Assembly: GCF_030551755.1 (NCBI RefSeq)
Contig: NZ_JAUPEC010000021.1
Coordinates: forward strand, 1 to 64,000
Length of the DNA stretch: 64,000 nucleotides
From: Pseudocolwellia sp. AS88
GTDB lineage: Bacteria > Pseudomonadota > Gammaproteobacteria > Enterobacterales > Alteromonadaceae
Direction of reading: 5' to 3'
A program made the translations under genes and the position numbers. Below the pieces are notes generated by a model. It was not told the origin of the DNA. It saw only the letters and a program-made list of their open reading frames with translations, and did not search any database. This document shows positions 41,325-50,200 of the stretch, in pieces. How positions within the stretch are numbered: the first letter of the stretch is position 1; the number at the start of each line of letters is the position of its first letter.

Positions 41325-43877
41325 TTGTTAAATACCTCTTATAAAAAACTTACTCAAAATATTCGTCATTCATTTAAAGCACATTCCGCTATTGGTTTAG
41401 GGCTTGCTCTTTCAGTTAGTGCTATTCCCACTTATACCGTGCAAGCTGCAGAGTCATTAGAAGAAGCTAACGTTGAGCGTATTATTGTTACTGGTTCACG
41501 TAGGAATGACAGAACCGTTTCTGAAAGCATGGTACCTATTGATGTACTAAGTGCTGAAGATATCGCTAAAACAGGACAGTTAGAAGTAAGCCAAGTGCTA
41601 TCTAATCTTGTACCGAGTTTTAACTATCCAAACGCTACTGTTGCTGACGGTACCGATCACGCTCGTCCAGCTGTACTTCGTGGTTTAGCACCTGATCACA
41701 CGCTAGTACTTATTAATGGTAAGCGTCGTCACAGTGGTGCTTTACTTAATTTAAATGGAACGGTAGGTCGAGGTTCAACAGCCGTTGATTTAAATACTAT
41801 TCCTACTGCTGCCATTGAACGTATAGAAATTCTTCGTGATGGCGCAGCTGCTCAATATGGTTCTGATGCTATTGCTGGCGTTATCAACATCATTCTTAAA
41901 AAGAGTGAAGGCGGCAGCATTAATGTTACTTATGGTAAACATGTAACAACTATGGATGGTGTACCTGAGTTACAGCAAACTCAAATAGATGCTAATGGCG
42001 ATTTAGATTTTGTAACGGGTGGCGATAGATCCCGTACCGATGGCGCAACAACTACGCTTTCTGCCAATTGGGGAACTACATTTGAAAACAATGGTTTCAT
42101 CAATTTATCGCTAGAATCTCGCGATCGTGATGCAACTAACCGTTCAGGTTTCGACCCACGCGAACAATATGACCGTATTAATGGGGAATTAGATCCTCGT
42201 GAATTAACTTTTAATCGTTACAACCACAACTTTGGTAAAGCCGACATTAAAGATACGGCTTTCTTCTATAATGCTGGCGTATCATTAAGTAACGAGGTAG
42301 AGCTCTATTCATTTGGTAGTTATGCTGTTCGTGATGGTTTATCGGGTGGTTTTTACCGAGAGCCTAACGATAGTAATAACATTCCTGAAATTTATCCTGA
42401 TGGTTTTTTACCTCAAATTGGTTCTGATGTTAAAGATCAGGCGATTGTTGTAGGTGTGAATGGTGAAGTAGATGATTGGACTTGGGATTTAAGTGTTAAT
42501 TACGGCAAAAATGATTTTGAATTTGAAGTGGTTAATAGTTTAAATGCTTCAATGGGACTTGACAGCCCAACTGAATTTAAAAACGGTAGCCTAGTTTACG
42601 ATCAAACCGTAGTAAACTTTGATGTGACTAATATGGTTGATTTAGGTTTAGAAAACGAAGTGTTTCTAGCGATGGGAGCAGAATATCGCTCTGAAGGTTA
42701 TCAAATTATTGCAGGCGAAGAGGCTTCTTACATTACTGTACTTGATGACAATGGTATTCCTGTTGCAGCTGGTGGTGCGCAAGTATTATCTGGTTTTTCT
42801 CCAGAAAGTGCCGTTGATGAAAGCAGACATAATGTTGCTTTATATGTTGATTTAGATACCGACTTAACAGACAAATTAAATATCGCTGTAGCGACGCGTT
42901 TTGAAGATTACAGTGATTTTGGGTCAACACTTACGTCTAAGCTCGCAGCGAGATACGAAGTATCAGATACCTTAGCGTTTCGTGGTGCAATTAGTACTGG
43001 TTTTAGAGCGCCGAGTTTAGCGCAAACGTCTTATAAATCTATTGCGACAGTTTTCGAAAATGGCATTCCAAGTGAAGTAGGTTTGTTCCCGGTTTCTGCA
43101 TCAGCAGCGCAAGCATTAGGCGCAAAAGAGTTGGAAGCTGAAGATTCAGTCAATGGTACGTTAGGTTTTGTTTATGAGAAAGAAAACTTCAACTTAACGG
43201 TAGATGCTTACCAGATTACTATTGATGACCGTATCGTATTATCTGAAAACTTAAGTGGTGATGCTGTTGTAAACATTTTACAAGAAGCTGGCGAACTCAA
43301 TACACAACGTGCGCGTTACTTTACTAATGCTATAGATACCAAAACAAAAGGTGTTGATGTTGTTGCAACTTACGACCTTGATTTAAGTACTAACGGCGAG
43401 CTACGTTTAAGTGCAGCCCTTAACATTAATGAAACTGAAGTCACTCATGTAAAAGAAAATCCAAGTGAGTTATCAGCATTAGGCGATAGCTATGTTGTAT
43501 TCTCACGCAGAGAAATTGCACGTTTTGAAGATGGTACACCAAAAAACAAGCTGAACTTAGCTGCGGGTTGGACCTTAGATGAACTACAAGTTAATTTACG
43601 TGCGACACGTTACGGCGAAGTTATTGACTCTGGTACTACGGTTGAAAACGATGAAGTATTAGATCCAAACTGGATAGTGGATTTAGATGTATCGTATGCA
43701 CTTACTGATAATCTTAAAATATCGTTAGGGGCGAATAATTTATTCGACGAATACCCACAAGATACTGTAAGTAATATTGGTCAATCTAACTTTAACCAAA
43801 TATTCCCGTACTCTGGCTTTTCATCGTATAGCATTGACGGACGCTTTTTATATACGCGTTTGAACTATACTTTTTAA
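41325..43877 (+). CDS. TonB-dependent receptor
   Basis: 850 residues from a TTG start. AAGGAGA lies six bases upstream and the resulting N-terminus is a proper signal peptide (cleavage near VQA-AES, residue 41). The first in-frame ATG would remove it. TonB-box-like ERIIVTGSRR (51-60). Plug with AVLRGLAPDHTLVLINGKRRH and IEILRDGAAAQYGSDAIAGVINIIL. The barrel ends FLYTRLNYTF with NLFDEYP before the last strands. It stands inside the nitrite/nitrate gene cluster, convergent with the kinase gene and divergent from nirB; the substrate is unknown. Confidence 0.93.
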   Translation: MLNTSYKKLTQNIRHSFKAHSAIGLGLALSVSAIPTYTVQAAESLEEANVERIIVTGSRRNDRTVSESMVPIDVLSAEDIAKTGQLEVSQVLSNLVPSFNYPNATVADGTDHARPAVLRGLAPDHTLVLINGKRRHSGALLNLNGTVGRGSTAVDLNTIPTAAIERIEILRDGAAAQYGSDAIAGVINIILKKSEGGSINVTYGKHVTTMDGVPELQQTQIDANGDLDFVTGGDRSRTDGATTTLSANWGTTFENNGFINLSLESRDRDATNRSGFDPREQYDRINGELDPRELTFNRYNHNFGKADIKDTAFFYNAGVSLSNEVELYSFGSYAVRDGLSGGFYREPNDSNNIPEIYPDGFLPQIGSDVKDQAIVVGVNGEVDDWTWDLSVNYGKNDFEFEVVNSLNASMGLDSPTEFKNGSLVYDQTVVNFDVTNMVDLGLENEVFLAMGAEYRSEGYQIIAGEEASYITVLDDNGIPVAAGGAQVLSGFSPESAVDESRHNVALYVDLDTDLTDKLNIAVATRFEDYSDFGSTLTSKLAARYEVSDTLAFRGAISTGFRAPSLAQTSYKSIATVFENGIPSEVGLFPVSASAAQALGAKELEAEDSVNGTLGFVYEKENFNLTVDAYQITIDDRIVLSENLSGDAVVNILQEAGELNTQRARYFTNAIDTKTKGVDVVATYDLDLSTNGELRLSAALNINETEVTHVKENPSELSALGDSYVVFSRREIARFEDGTPKNKLNLAAGWTLDELQVNLRATRYGEVIDSGTTVENDEVLDPNWIVDLDVSYALTDNLKISLGANNLFDEYPQDTVSNIGQSNFNQIFPYSGFSSYSIDGRFLYTRLNYTF

Positions 43878-43920
43878 CATTATATGAATCATAGCTATGT
43901 AAACTAAGCTAGATAAACAA

Positions 43921-43958
43921 AAGCGCCTGAATCAGCCAATGATTCAGGCGCTTTTTTT
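43921..43958. terminator. Bidirectional terminator
   Basis: AAGCGCCTGAATCA, loop GCCAA, TGATTCAGGCGCTT, then T-run on the plus strand; A-rich sequence on the other side serves the minus-strand kinase gene less well. Confidence 0.9.
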
Positions 43959-44004
43959 GTTTAATATATTCTGTTGTTTGTACATATTTAGAGCAGGTTC
44001 TAAA

Positions 44005-45819
44005 TTAATAAATAAGGGCAATAATAAAAGCTACAAACAATATGGCAGACATGCTTTGCCAGAATTGAATAGGGTTACGCTCCATGATGGGCTGTTTTTT
44101 ATATTCCTGTAAGGCATTAATATTAGGCTTGCTTAAATCGGCAAAAAACTCAGAGAAAGCGTTATACCTTAAAGCGGGATCTGCTTCAGTGGCTTTTTTC
44201 AGTGCTAAATCTAACCATAAAGGTAAGTCACTTCTAAAGTGAGTAATACGTTTGTATTGAAATGGCGAATAATCACTAAAGGTGACTTCAGCTCTTACCA
44301 TAGGTTTATAAGGTAAACTCCCACACAGCATTTCATAAGCGATAACACCTAACGAAAATAAATCACTTTTGTGATCTGCATGTAAGGTCAATAAGGTTTC
44401 TGGGGCAATATAATTTAACGTGCCTTGTGGAACCGATTCGGCTAAATTATTACTGTTTTCTTCTAATGAGGCGACAAGTACCGTACCGTAATCAATTAAA
44501 GTGACTTTACCATAAGCATCTATCATGATGTTGTCTGGCTTCAAATCCCGATGAACTAAGTCTAAACGCTGGAATGTGCGTAGCGCTTTGATCACTTGTT
44601 CTAAAATATCACGAACTTGAGCAATACTCGGATTTTTATTGTCATGCATCCATTCTGATAGAGTTTGCCCATCAATATATTCGCAAACATGATATAAAAA
44701 TTTACTGTTAGTTTTAGCGCTTTGAATACGCATTACATTACGATGATTTACACGTTCGCCAATCCAAGCTTCGCGCATAAAACCTTGTAGATAAATCATA
44801 TCATCAGCAAAGTTTTCTGAAGGAACTTTTAACACAAAAGGGGTTGGTTCTGATTCTTGCTCAACAAGATATAAATGTGAGCGTATGCTGGCGTGAATAA
44901 CTTTTCGGACTTGGTAATTGTCTATCTTCATACCCACTTCAAGAGCAGGTGGTATGGTTTTACTTAGTAAGTCTCTTTCTATTTCGATAAGTTCGCGATT
45001 AGGCGTACTGCCAATATACATAAGTAAGCAACTAACATTGTCGTTACTACCCATTTCTAAAGCAAAATTTACAATAATTTTACTGGCGTTTTCTAAGTCT
45101 TCATTACTTGGGTTTTTTGGTAAATCACGTAATCGAGATTTGATGGCGGCTGTTGATAAAAAGTCGTGTACGCCATCACAAGTTAAAATATAAATATCAC
45201 CAGCTTTAACATCTATTTGATGTACGTCTACTTTTAGGCGAGGATCTGCACCTAAAGCACGCGTTAAAATAACATTAGTACTGTTAGTGCCACTTCTTCG
45301 ATTGTGATCGCGAGTGATTATTTCGATATCATTTTCACGATAGACACTTAAACGTGTATCCCCAACATGAAAAACATAACCCGTAGAAGACTTCACAATT
45401 AATGAAGTAAAAGTGGTTAGCCATTGTAATGATTCACCGTTGGCAGAATCGGTTTGAGAAGATAACCATTGGTTTAAACTAGTGAGAACTTTTGATGCTG
45501 ACTTTTGTGTAGACCAAGTGTCTGAGGTTGCGTAATAATCATTGATAAATTGGGTGACGGAAACCTGAGCCGCATCGGCAGCTCGGCTTGCGCTTGAAAC
45601 CCCATCAGCGATTGTAGCGACAACACCTTTCGATATAATTTCGGCGGCTTTGGGAACAAGTGCTGCGAAGGCATCTTGATTTTCCGCTTTTTTACCGGCT
45701 GTGCTGTAGCCACCAAAACACACGTCTAATTTGTCTGGTGTGTTTTGGCTTTGTGCTGATGTTTGTTCTGTACTTTTATCTGTACTTTTTTCAGAATTAA
45801 CTGAAGGTTTATGAGACAT
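44005..45819 (-). CDS. Bifunctional PP2C phosphatase / Ser-Thr protein kinase, membrane-anchored
   Basis: 604 residues. The N-terminus is rich in Ser and Thr. PP2C domain about 32-270: Asp49 in ENQDAF, ATIADGVSSASRA at 68-80, metal-site DG at 215-216 and SNDNVSCLL. Kinase domain about 298-565: Lys331 in FVLKV, Glu350, HRDLKPDN (423-430), DYG (443-445) in place of DFG, APE (472-474). One C-terminal membrane helix (about 582-603). It overlaps the narK end by 11 bp, so the two are coupled. A kinase/phosphatase of this type accompanies NarK-like transporters and nirB in Pseudomonas and Alteromonadales nas clusters. Its target is unknown, with the transporter an obvious guess. Confidence 0.92.
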   Translation of the reverse strand: MSHKPSVNSEKSTDKSTEQTSAQSQNTPDKLDVCFGGYSTAGKKAENQDAFAALVPKAAEIISKGVVATIADGVSSASRAADAAQVSVTQFINDYYATSDTWSTQKSASKVLTSLNQWLSSQTDSANGESLQWLTTFTSLIVKSSTGYVFHVGDTRLSVYRENDIEIITRDHNRRSGTNSTNVILTRALGADPRLKVDVHQIDVKAGDIYILTCDGVHDFLSTAAIKSRLRDLPKNPSNEDLENASKIIVNFALEMGSNDNVSCLLMYIGSTPNRELIEIERDLLSKTIPPALEVGMKIDNYQVRKVIHASIRSHLYLVEQESEPTPFVLKVPSENFADDMIYLQGFMREAWIGERVNHRNVMRIQSAKTNSKFLYHVCEYIDGQTLSEWMHDNKNPSIAQVRDILEQVIKALRTFQRLDLVHRDLKPDNIMIDAYGKVTLIDYGTVLVASLEENSNNLAESVPQGTLNYIAPETLLTLHADHKSDLFSLGVIAYEMLCGSLPYKPMVRAEVTFSDYSPFQYKRITHFRSDLPLWLDLALKKATEADPALRYNAFSEFFADLSKPNINALQEYKKQPIMERNPIQFWQSMSAILFVAFIIALIY

Positions 45820-47278
45820 TTATTAGCTCAATGCTACCGTCTTCACGTACTTCGGTAATTGTTCCTTTTGGTTCTTGCATAAATAACAATGCAATAAATC
45901 CAACAACTGCCGTCGCCGCAATAACAAGAAAGAATGTTGAATAGTCTACCACTGATAATACGGTTAGATAAACTACAGCACCTACGTTTCCGTATGCTCC
46001 AGTCATACCAGCAATCTGGCCTGTTAAGCGACGTTTAATAAGTGGCACAGCCGCAAATACCGCACCTTCACCTGCTTGAACGAAGAAAGAACAAGCCATT
46101 GCAGTAATTACAGCGATAACTAAAGGCCATGAACTATCAATTAACGACATAGCAAAATAACCTACGGCCAAGCCAGCAGTTAAAATAAGTAAGGTTTTCT
46201 TACGACCAAATTTATCACTTAACCAACCGCCACCAGGACGCGACATTAAGTTCATGAAAGCGTAAGTGGAAGCTAACATTGCCGCGTAAACCATTTCTAA
46301 CTCGAAAGTTTCAGCGAAGAATAAAGGTAACATTGAAATAACAGCTAACTCAGAACCAAAAGTAGCAAAATATAAAATATTTAATACCGCAACTTGTTTG
46401 AATTTATAACGATGCGATTCAGGCACTTCATTTTTAAATAAATGACCATTCACTTTAAATGTTTGTTTAACTTCAATTAAGAACAAAATAACTAAGGATA
46501 AGTACGCGATTAACGTTGTACTTTCGGTAAATAATGAAACACCTGATGGTGAAAGTTTCCAAGCAAGTAATGCTAAGGCGCCATACATAGGAACTTTCAT
46601 TATTAATAGTAAGTAAAAATCAGGAACGCTGGTTACTTCCATTGCACCTGTTTGTTTTGGTTTAAAGTAGGTTGAGCCTTTAGGTGTGTCGTTAACGTTT
46701 GCATACCAAATCAAACTAAATGCTAGGCTTAATAAACCTGTTAGCGCTACAGCATATCTCCAGCCATCATCACCACCAAATAATAAAGCAATTGACGGTA
46801 AAGTCATTGCTGCTGCTGCAGAACCAAAGTTACCCCAACCACCGTAAATACCTTCTGCAGTACCTAATTCGTTAGCTGGAAACCATTCAGAAACCATACG
46901 AATACCAATAACAAAACCGGCACCAATAAAGCCTAATAAAAAGCGAGCAATTGCAGCTTGTTCAAAGGTATCAGCAAAGGCAAACATAAAACATGGAATA
47001 CTACATACTGCGAGTAGAAGTGCATAAACTAAACGAGGTCCGTATTTATCGGTAAGCATACCAATAATAACGCGAGCAGGAATGGTAAGTGCTACGTTAA
47101 GTAACATAAGGGTTTTAAGTTCACTCGCTGTTAAGCCTAGGCTGTCACCAATAACAGAAATTAATGGAGCAAAGTTGAACCAAACCATAAAGGTTATGAA
47201 GAAAGCCATCCAACTTAAATGAAGTACTTTCATTTTTCCTGTAAATGACAGTATGTTAATGCCTGCTTGTCCACTCAT
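45809..47278 (-). CDS. NarK/NasA-type nitrate/nitrite MFS transporter
   Basis: 489 residues, about 12 membrane helices. Both nitrate signatures are present: GGWGNFGSAAAAMTLP (147-162) and GAYGNVGAVVYL near the C-terminus. Candidate substrate arginine in TM2 is Arg69 (TIPARVIIG). MFS loop GMLTDKYGPR. Imports nitrate and/or nitrite for assimilation. Under a sigma-54 promoter; the PP2C-kinase gene overlaps its stop. Whether it prefers nitrate or nitrite cannot be read here, but only a nitrite reductase is encoded nearby. Confidence 0.94.
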   Translation of the reverse strand: MSGQAGINILSFTGKMKVLHLSWMAFFITFMVWFNFAPLISVIGDSLGLTASELKTLMLLNVALTIPARVIIGMLTDKYGPRLVYALLLAVCSIPCFMFAFADTFEQAAIARFLLGFIGAGFVIGIRMVSEWFPANELGTAEGIYGGWGNFGSAAAAMTLPSIALLFGGDDGWRYAVALTGLLSLAFSLIWYANVNDTPKGSTYFKPKQTGAMEVTSVPDFYLLLIMKVPMYGALALLAWKLSPSGVSLFTESTTLIAYLSLVILFLIEVKQTFKVNGHLFKNEVPESHRYKFKQVAVLNILYFATFGSELAVISMLPLFFAETFELEMVYAAMLASTYAFMNLMSRPGGGWLSDKFGRKKTLLILTAGLAVGYFAMSLIDSSWPLVIAVITAMACSFFVQAGEGAVFAAVPLIKRRLTGQIAGMTGAYGNVGAVVYLTVLSVVDYSTFFLVIAATAVVGFIALLFMQEPKGTITEVREDGSIELINVS

Positions 47279-47335
47279 AAGTTTTCACCGTATTATTTCA
47301 AAGTTGAAATTTAAAAAATCTATTGAGTATGAGAT

Positions 47336-47351
47336 AGCAAGGCTAGTGCCA
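47336..47351 (-). promoter_or_regulatory. Sigma-54 promoter of the transporter-kinase operon
   Basis: On the minus strand TGGCAC-TAGCC-TTGCT, an exact -24/-12 match, 58 bp upstream of the start codon. Confidence 0.9.
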
Positions 47352-47434
47352 TAGGGTATAAGTTTTTTTATTGTATATATATCATGAGGTTAAGTTTAAT
47401 TTATTGTTTTTATTGATTTTTAATACATATAAAC

Positions 47435-47469
47435 TGCACTGTTGTTGTTGTCTTGCACAATTACAGTGC
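47435..47469 (-). promoter_or_regulatory. NtrC-like enhancer sites upstream of the transporter
   Basis: GCACAATTACAGTGC (47455-47469) fits GCAC-N7-GTGC. A second TGCAC half-site at 47435 is 19 bp away, about two helical turns. They are about 85-130 bp upstream of the sigma-54 promoter. Confidence 0.72.
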
Positions 47470-47501
47470 GTTTTAAAGCGCAGGCAAAAAATGTATTTGA
47501 T

Positions 47502-48608
47502 TTAAATTGAGAAACAGAATTTTTGATGAAAAGCGCTAAGTTGCTGTTGAGCAAAACTTAAAGTAGTAGGTGAGAACTGTATTTTATTTCCTGGACGTAG
47601 CTGACTTAATTTGAATAAGTCGGTTTGTATAACCGAGCCTAAAACGGGGTAACCACCTATCGTTTGCCTTTCTTTCATTAGAACAATAGGTTGGTTTTTA
47701 CTTGGGATTTGGATAGTACCAAAAGTTACAGGTTTAGATAGCTTAGACTGCGTGTTTGACATAGAAGAGGTTATATCATCAGGTGTTTCTGATAATCGAT
47801 AACCCATACGATTGCTATCTGCGCTGATGGTAAATTGATGCTTACAAAAAGCGGTTTGTTGTTTCTTAGCAAACGAATGCCATAAACTTTGAGGAATAAA
47901 ACGTAGCGTTAATGGCTTATTTAGCTCTTTGTAAAACGTGCTAGGTGTTAATTGCTTTTGTGCAAATGCGACTTTAGATGCTTGCTCTAAATCAAAACGA
48001 CCAGAAGCAGGGATTGTAGAAGTAAGGTTGTAATGCTCCTTATTTCTGTCATTAATATTACAATGTTCAGCTAGAGGGATCCGGTAATTAAGTGATATTG
48101 TATCTGCTGGCGCATTATTAAAGCCTAAACCTTTTTCAGTTGATGTTTGTGAACGACTGCCCAACCATTGTTTATTTTGAATACCGCCTGCAACCCCTAA
48201 ATAACTGTGTAACCCCATTTTTGGTTGGCTAAAATGAATAATATCATGAGTCTTTACATGATGAATTTGCCAGTTATTTACAGGTTTATCATTAATAGAT
48301 ACAGAACAATCTGCTCCTGTTATGGCGATAGTACAATTTTGTTCAGCCTTAAACGTTATTTGTCCTAAGGTTATTTCTAACTGAGCCTGATTTAGATTAT
48401 GGGTAAGGTGGCGATTAAGTTGAACACAAGGTTGAAAAAGCTTTTGAGCTAAAAATAATAAATAATTAGCATACAGAAAAGCATATTCATCCGCAGCTCC
48501 ACTAGCACTAAAACCTAAGTGCTGACTCGACATTCGACCTAAATCTTGAACACTACAAAAGCCATTTTGCTTGATAACTGTTAAGTGATTTTTTGGCTTT
48601 GCGCTCAT
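47502..48608 (-). CDS. pxpC: 5-oxoprolinase subunit C (biotin-dependent carboxyltransferase-like)
   Basis: 368 residues, somewhat longer than typical PxpC (about 310). LTVIKQNGFCSVQDLGRMSSQHLGFSASGAADEYAF is the AHS2/KipA signature. SNRMGYRLSE and TFGTIQIPSKNQPIVLMKERQTIGGYPVLGSVIQ are conserved. With PxpB and PxpA it hydrolyses 5-oxoproline to glutamate with ATP. The start overlaps the pxpB stop (TAATG). Confidence 0.93.
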   Translation of the reverse strand: MSAKPKNHLTVIKQNGFCSVQDLGRMSSQHLGFSASGAADEYAFLYANYLLFLAQKLFQPCVQLNRHLTHNLNQAQLEITLGQITFKAEQNCTIAITGADCSVSINDKPVNNWQIHHVKTHDIIHFSQPKMGLHSYLGVAGGIQNKQWLGSRSQTSTEKGLGFNNAPADTISLNYRIPLAEHCNINDRNKEHYNLTSTIPASGRFDLEQASKVAFAQKQLTPSTFYKELNKPLTLRFIPQSLWHSFAKKQQTAFCKHQFTISADSNRMGYRLSETPDDITSSMSNTQSKLSKPVTFGTIQIPSKNQPIVLMKERQTIGGYPVLGSVIQTDLFKLSQLRPGNKIQFSPTTLSFAQQQLSAFHQKFCFSI

Positions 48609-49423
48609 TAGGATATTTCCTTTATTAATTCGCCACCTAAAGATAAGAATTCTTCTAGTGTAATAGAAACAAACTTCACTGATTGTCCCACTTGAATGGT
48701 GCTGTTAAATTGTGAACTTTGACAGGCGCTATTTTTATTTTCTTCGTTATTACTCGTTAAATCAGCATGATACATATCTAAAGGTGTTTGCCCAATAATA
48801 TGCCAACCACCAGGGCTGGTATTAGGGTAAATAGCGGTTTGTTGCTCTGCAATGGCAACAGCACCTTTAGGCACACTAAGGCGCGGAGATGATTTTCTTG
48901 GAAGTTGTAATTGCGCAGGTAATCTACCTAAATAACAAAAACCAGGAGTAAAGCCTAAAGCGTAAGCTCGATAAGTGGTTTGACTATGTAGCTGAATAAC
49001 TTCCTCAATACTGAGCTTAGTTTGTTGAGCAACTGTTTTAATATCCCAGGCAACGCCTTCGCCATAATAAACAGGAATTTCTATAAGTGAGTTTTCTACT
49101 GAATCAACATGATTTGAGTTACTTGAAGTACTTGTTGGGTTGTTATTGTTGGTAGGATTTTGGATCAGCTCAAGCAAGAATGTATTTAAGGTGTCGTGTT
49201 GTATTTTTTCAAATTTGTAATAAATAATCAGGCTGGCATAACTTGCTATGCAATCAATTAAAACCTCTTTAAGAAAAGCAGAAGCTTGCTGCTGACAAAA
49301 CATAATATGTTGATGTTGTGTTGCACAAATCTTTTCGGGCCATTCAAGTAATACGGCATTTTCACTAATGTATGAAAGGGAAATCAAAGACTGATTCTCT
49401 GATTTTTCAGATGCTTTTAACAT
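48608..49423 (-). CDS. pxpB: 5-oxoprolinase subunit B
   Basis: 271 residues. AHS1/KipI family: IEIPVYYGEGVAWDIKTVAQ, TYRAYALGFTPGFCYLGRLPAQLQLPRK and TAIYPNTSPGGWHIIGQTPL are signatures. A Ser/Asn/Thr-rich insert near residue 100 (NPTNNNNPTSTSSNSNH) lengthens it. Overlaps pxpA by seven bases and pxpC by one. Confidence 0.93.
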   Translation of the reverse strand: MLKASEKSENQSLISLSYISENAVLLEWPEKICATQHQHIMFCQQQASAFLKEVLIDCIASYASLIIYYKFEKIQHDTLNTFLLELIQNPTNNNNPTSTSSNSNHVDSVENSLIEIPVYYGEGVAWDIKTVAQQTKLSIEEVIQLHSQTTYRAYALGFTPGFCYLGRLPAQLQLPRKSSPRLSVPKGAVAIAEQQTAIYPNTSPGGWHIIGQTPLDMYHADLTSNNEENKNSACQSSQFNSTIQVGQSVKFVSITLEEFLSLGGELIKEIS

Positions 49424-50190
49424 GAGCTTGGCGATATATTGTTTGTATTATTTGAACATTCAGCGTTGAGTAATTGATGGAGTTGTTTAACGACTGCTAT
49501 TGCCTCAGGATTATCGCCGTGAACACATAGCGTATCTACTTTGAGATTTAAAGGTTTTCCGTTAACGCTGATGAATTTATTGTGGCGGATTAATTGTTCA
49601 CATCGGCTTATGATTTTGTCTATATCGTGTATCACCGCATTGCTTTCTTGGCGAGAAACAAGCAAGCCTTGGTCGGTATATTCTCTGTCGGCAAAGGCTT
49701 CAAATAACAAAGATATTTGATATTTACCTGCAATAGCTTTTAATTGAATGAAGGTATTATCGGTTTCAGGTAAAGCTTGAATAAGTAATGGCAGAGGATG
49801 TTTTAATGCTGAAATTGCTTGGCAAACTTGTTCGAATATTTCAGCGTTTTTCATCATGTCGTTATACAAAGCACCATGTGGTTTTACATAACTTAAAGTG
49901 GCTTTGTTACTGTCGCATATCGCTTGCATTGCACCTATTTGGTATTGAATTATCGCGATGAGTTCCGCAGCTGAATAATTAACACTAATACGGCCAAAGT
50001 TATCTTTATCGTTATAACTTGGATGGGCACCAATAGTTACCTTGTTGGTAAGTGCTAACTTAACTGTGTTGTTCATGGTTAAAGGGTCGGAAGCATGAAA
50101 GCCACACGCGATATTTGCCATGTTAATAAAGGGCATGATCAACGCATCGTTATCATGTACTTTTTCACCTAAATCGCAGTTTAACTTCAT
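49417..50190 (-). CDS. pxpA: 5-oxoprolinase subunit A
   Basis: 257 residues. LamB/YcsF family: KLNCDLGEKV, MANIACGFHASDPLTM, IGAHPSYNDKDNFGR, VKPHGALYNDM and EAFADREYTDQGLLVSR. Opens the 5-oxoproline ring together with PxpB/C. The order A-B-C on the minus strand is the usual operon; ycbX lies 10 bp upstream. Confidence 0.94.
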   Translation of the reverse strand: MKLNCDLGEKVHDNDALIMPFINMANIACGFHASDPLTMNNTVKLALTNKVTIGAHPSYNDKDNFGRISVNYSAAELIAIIQYQIGAMQAICDSNKATLSYVKPHGALYNDMMKNAEIFEQVCQAISALKHPLPLLIQALPETDNTFIQLKAIAGKYQISLLFEAFADREYTDQGLLVSRQESNAVIHDIDKIISRCEQLIRHNKFISVNGKPLNLKVDTLCVHGDNPEAIAVVKQLHQLLNAECSNNTNNISPSSC

Positions 50191-50200
50191 GGTTTATCCT

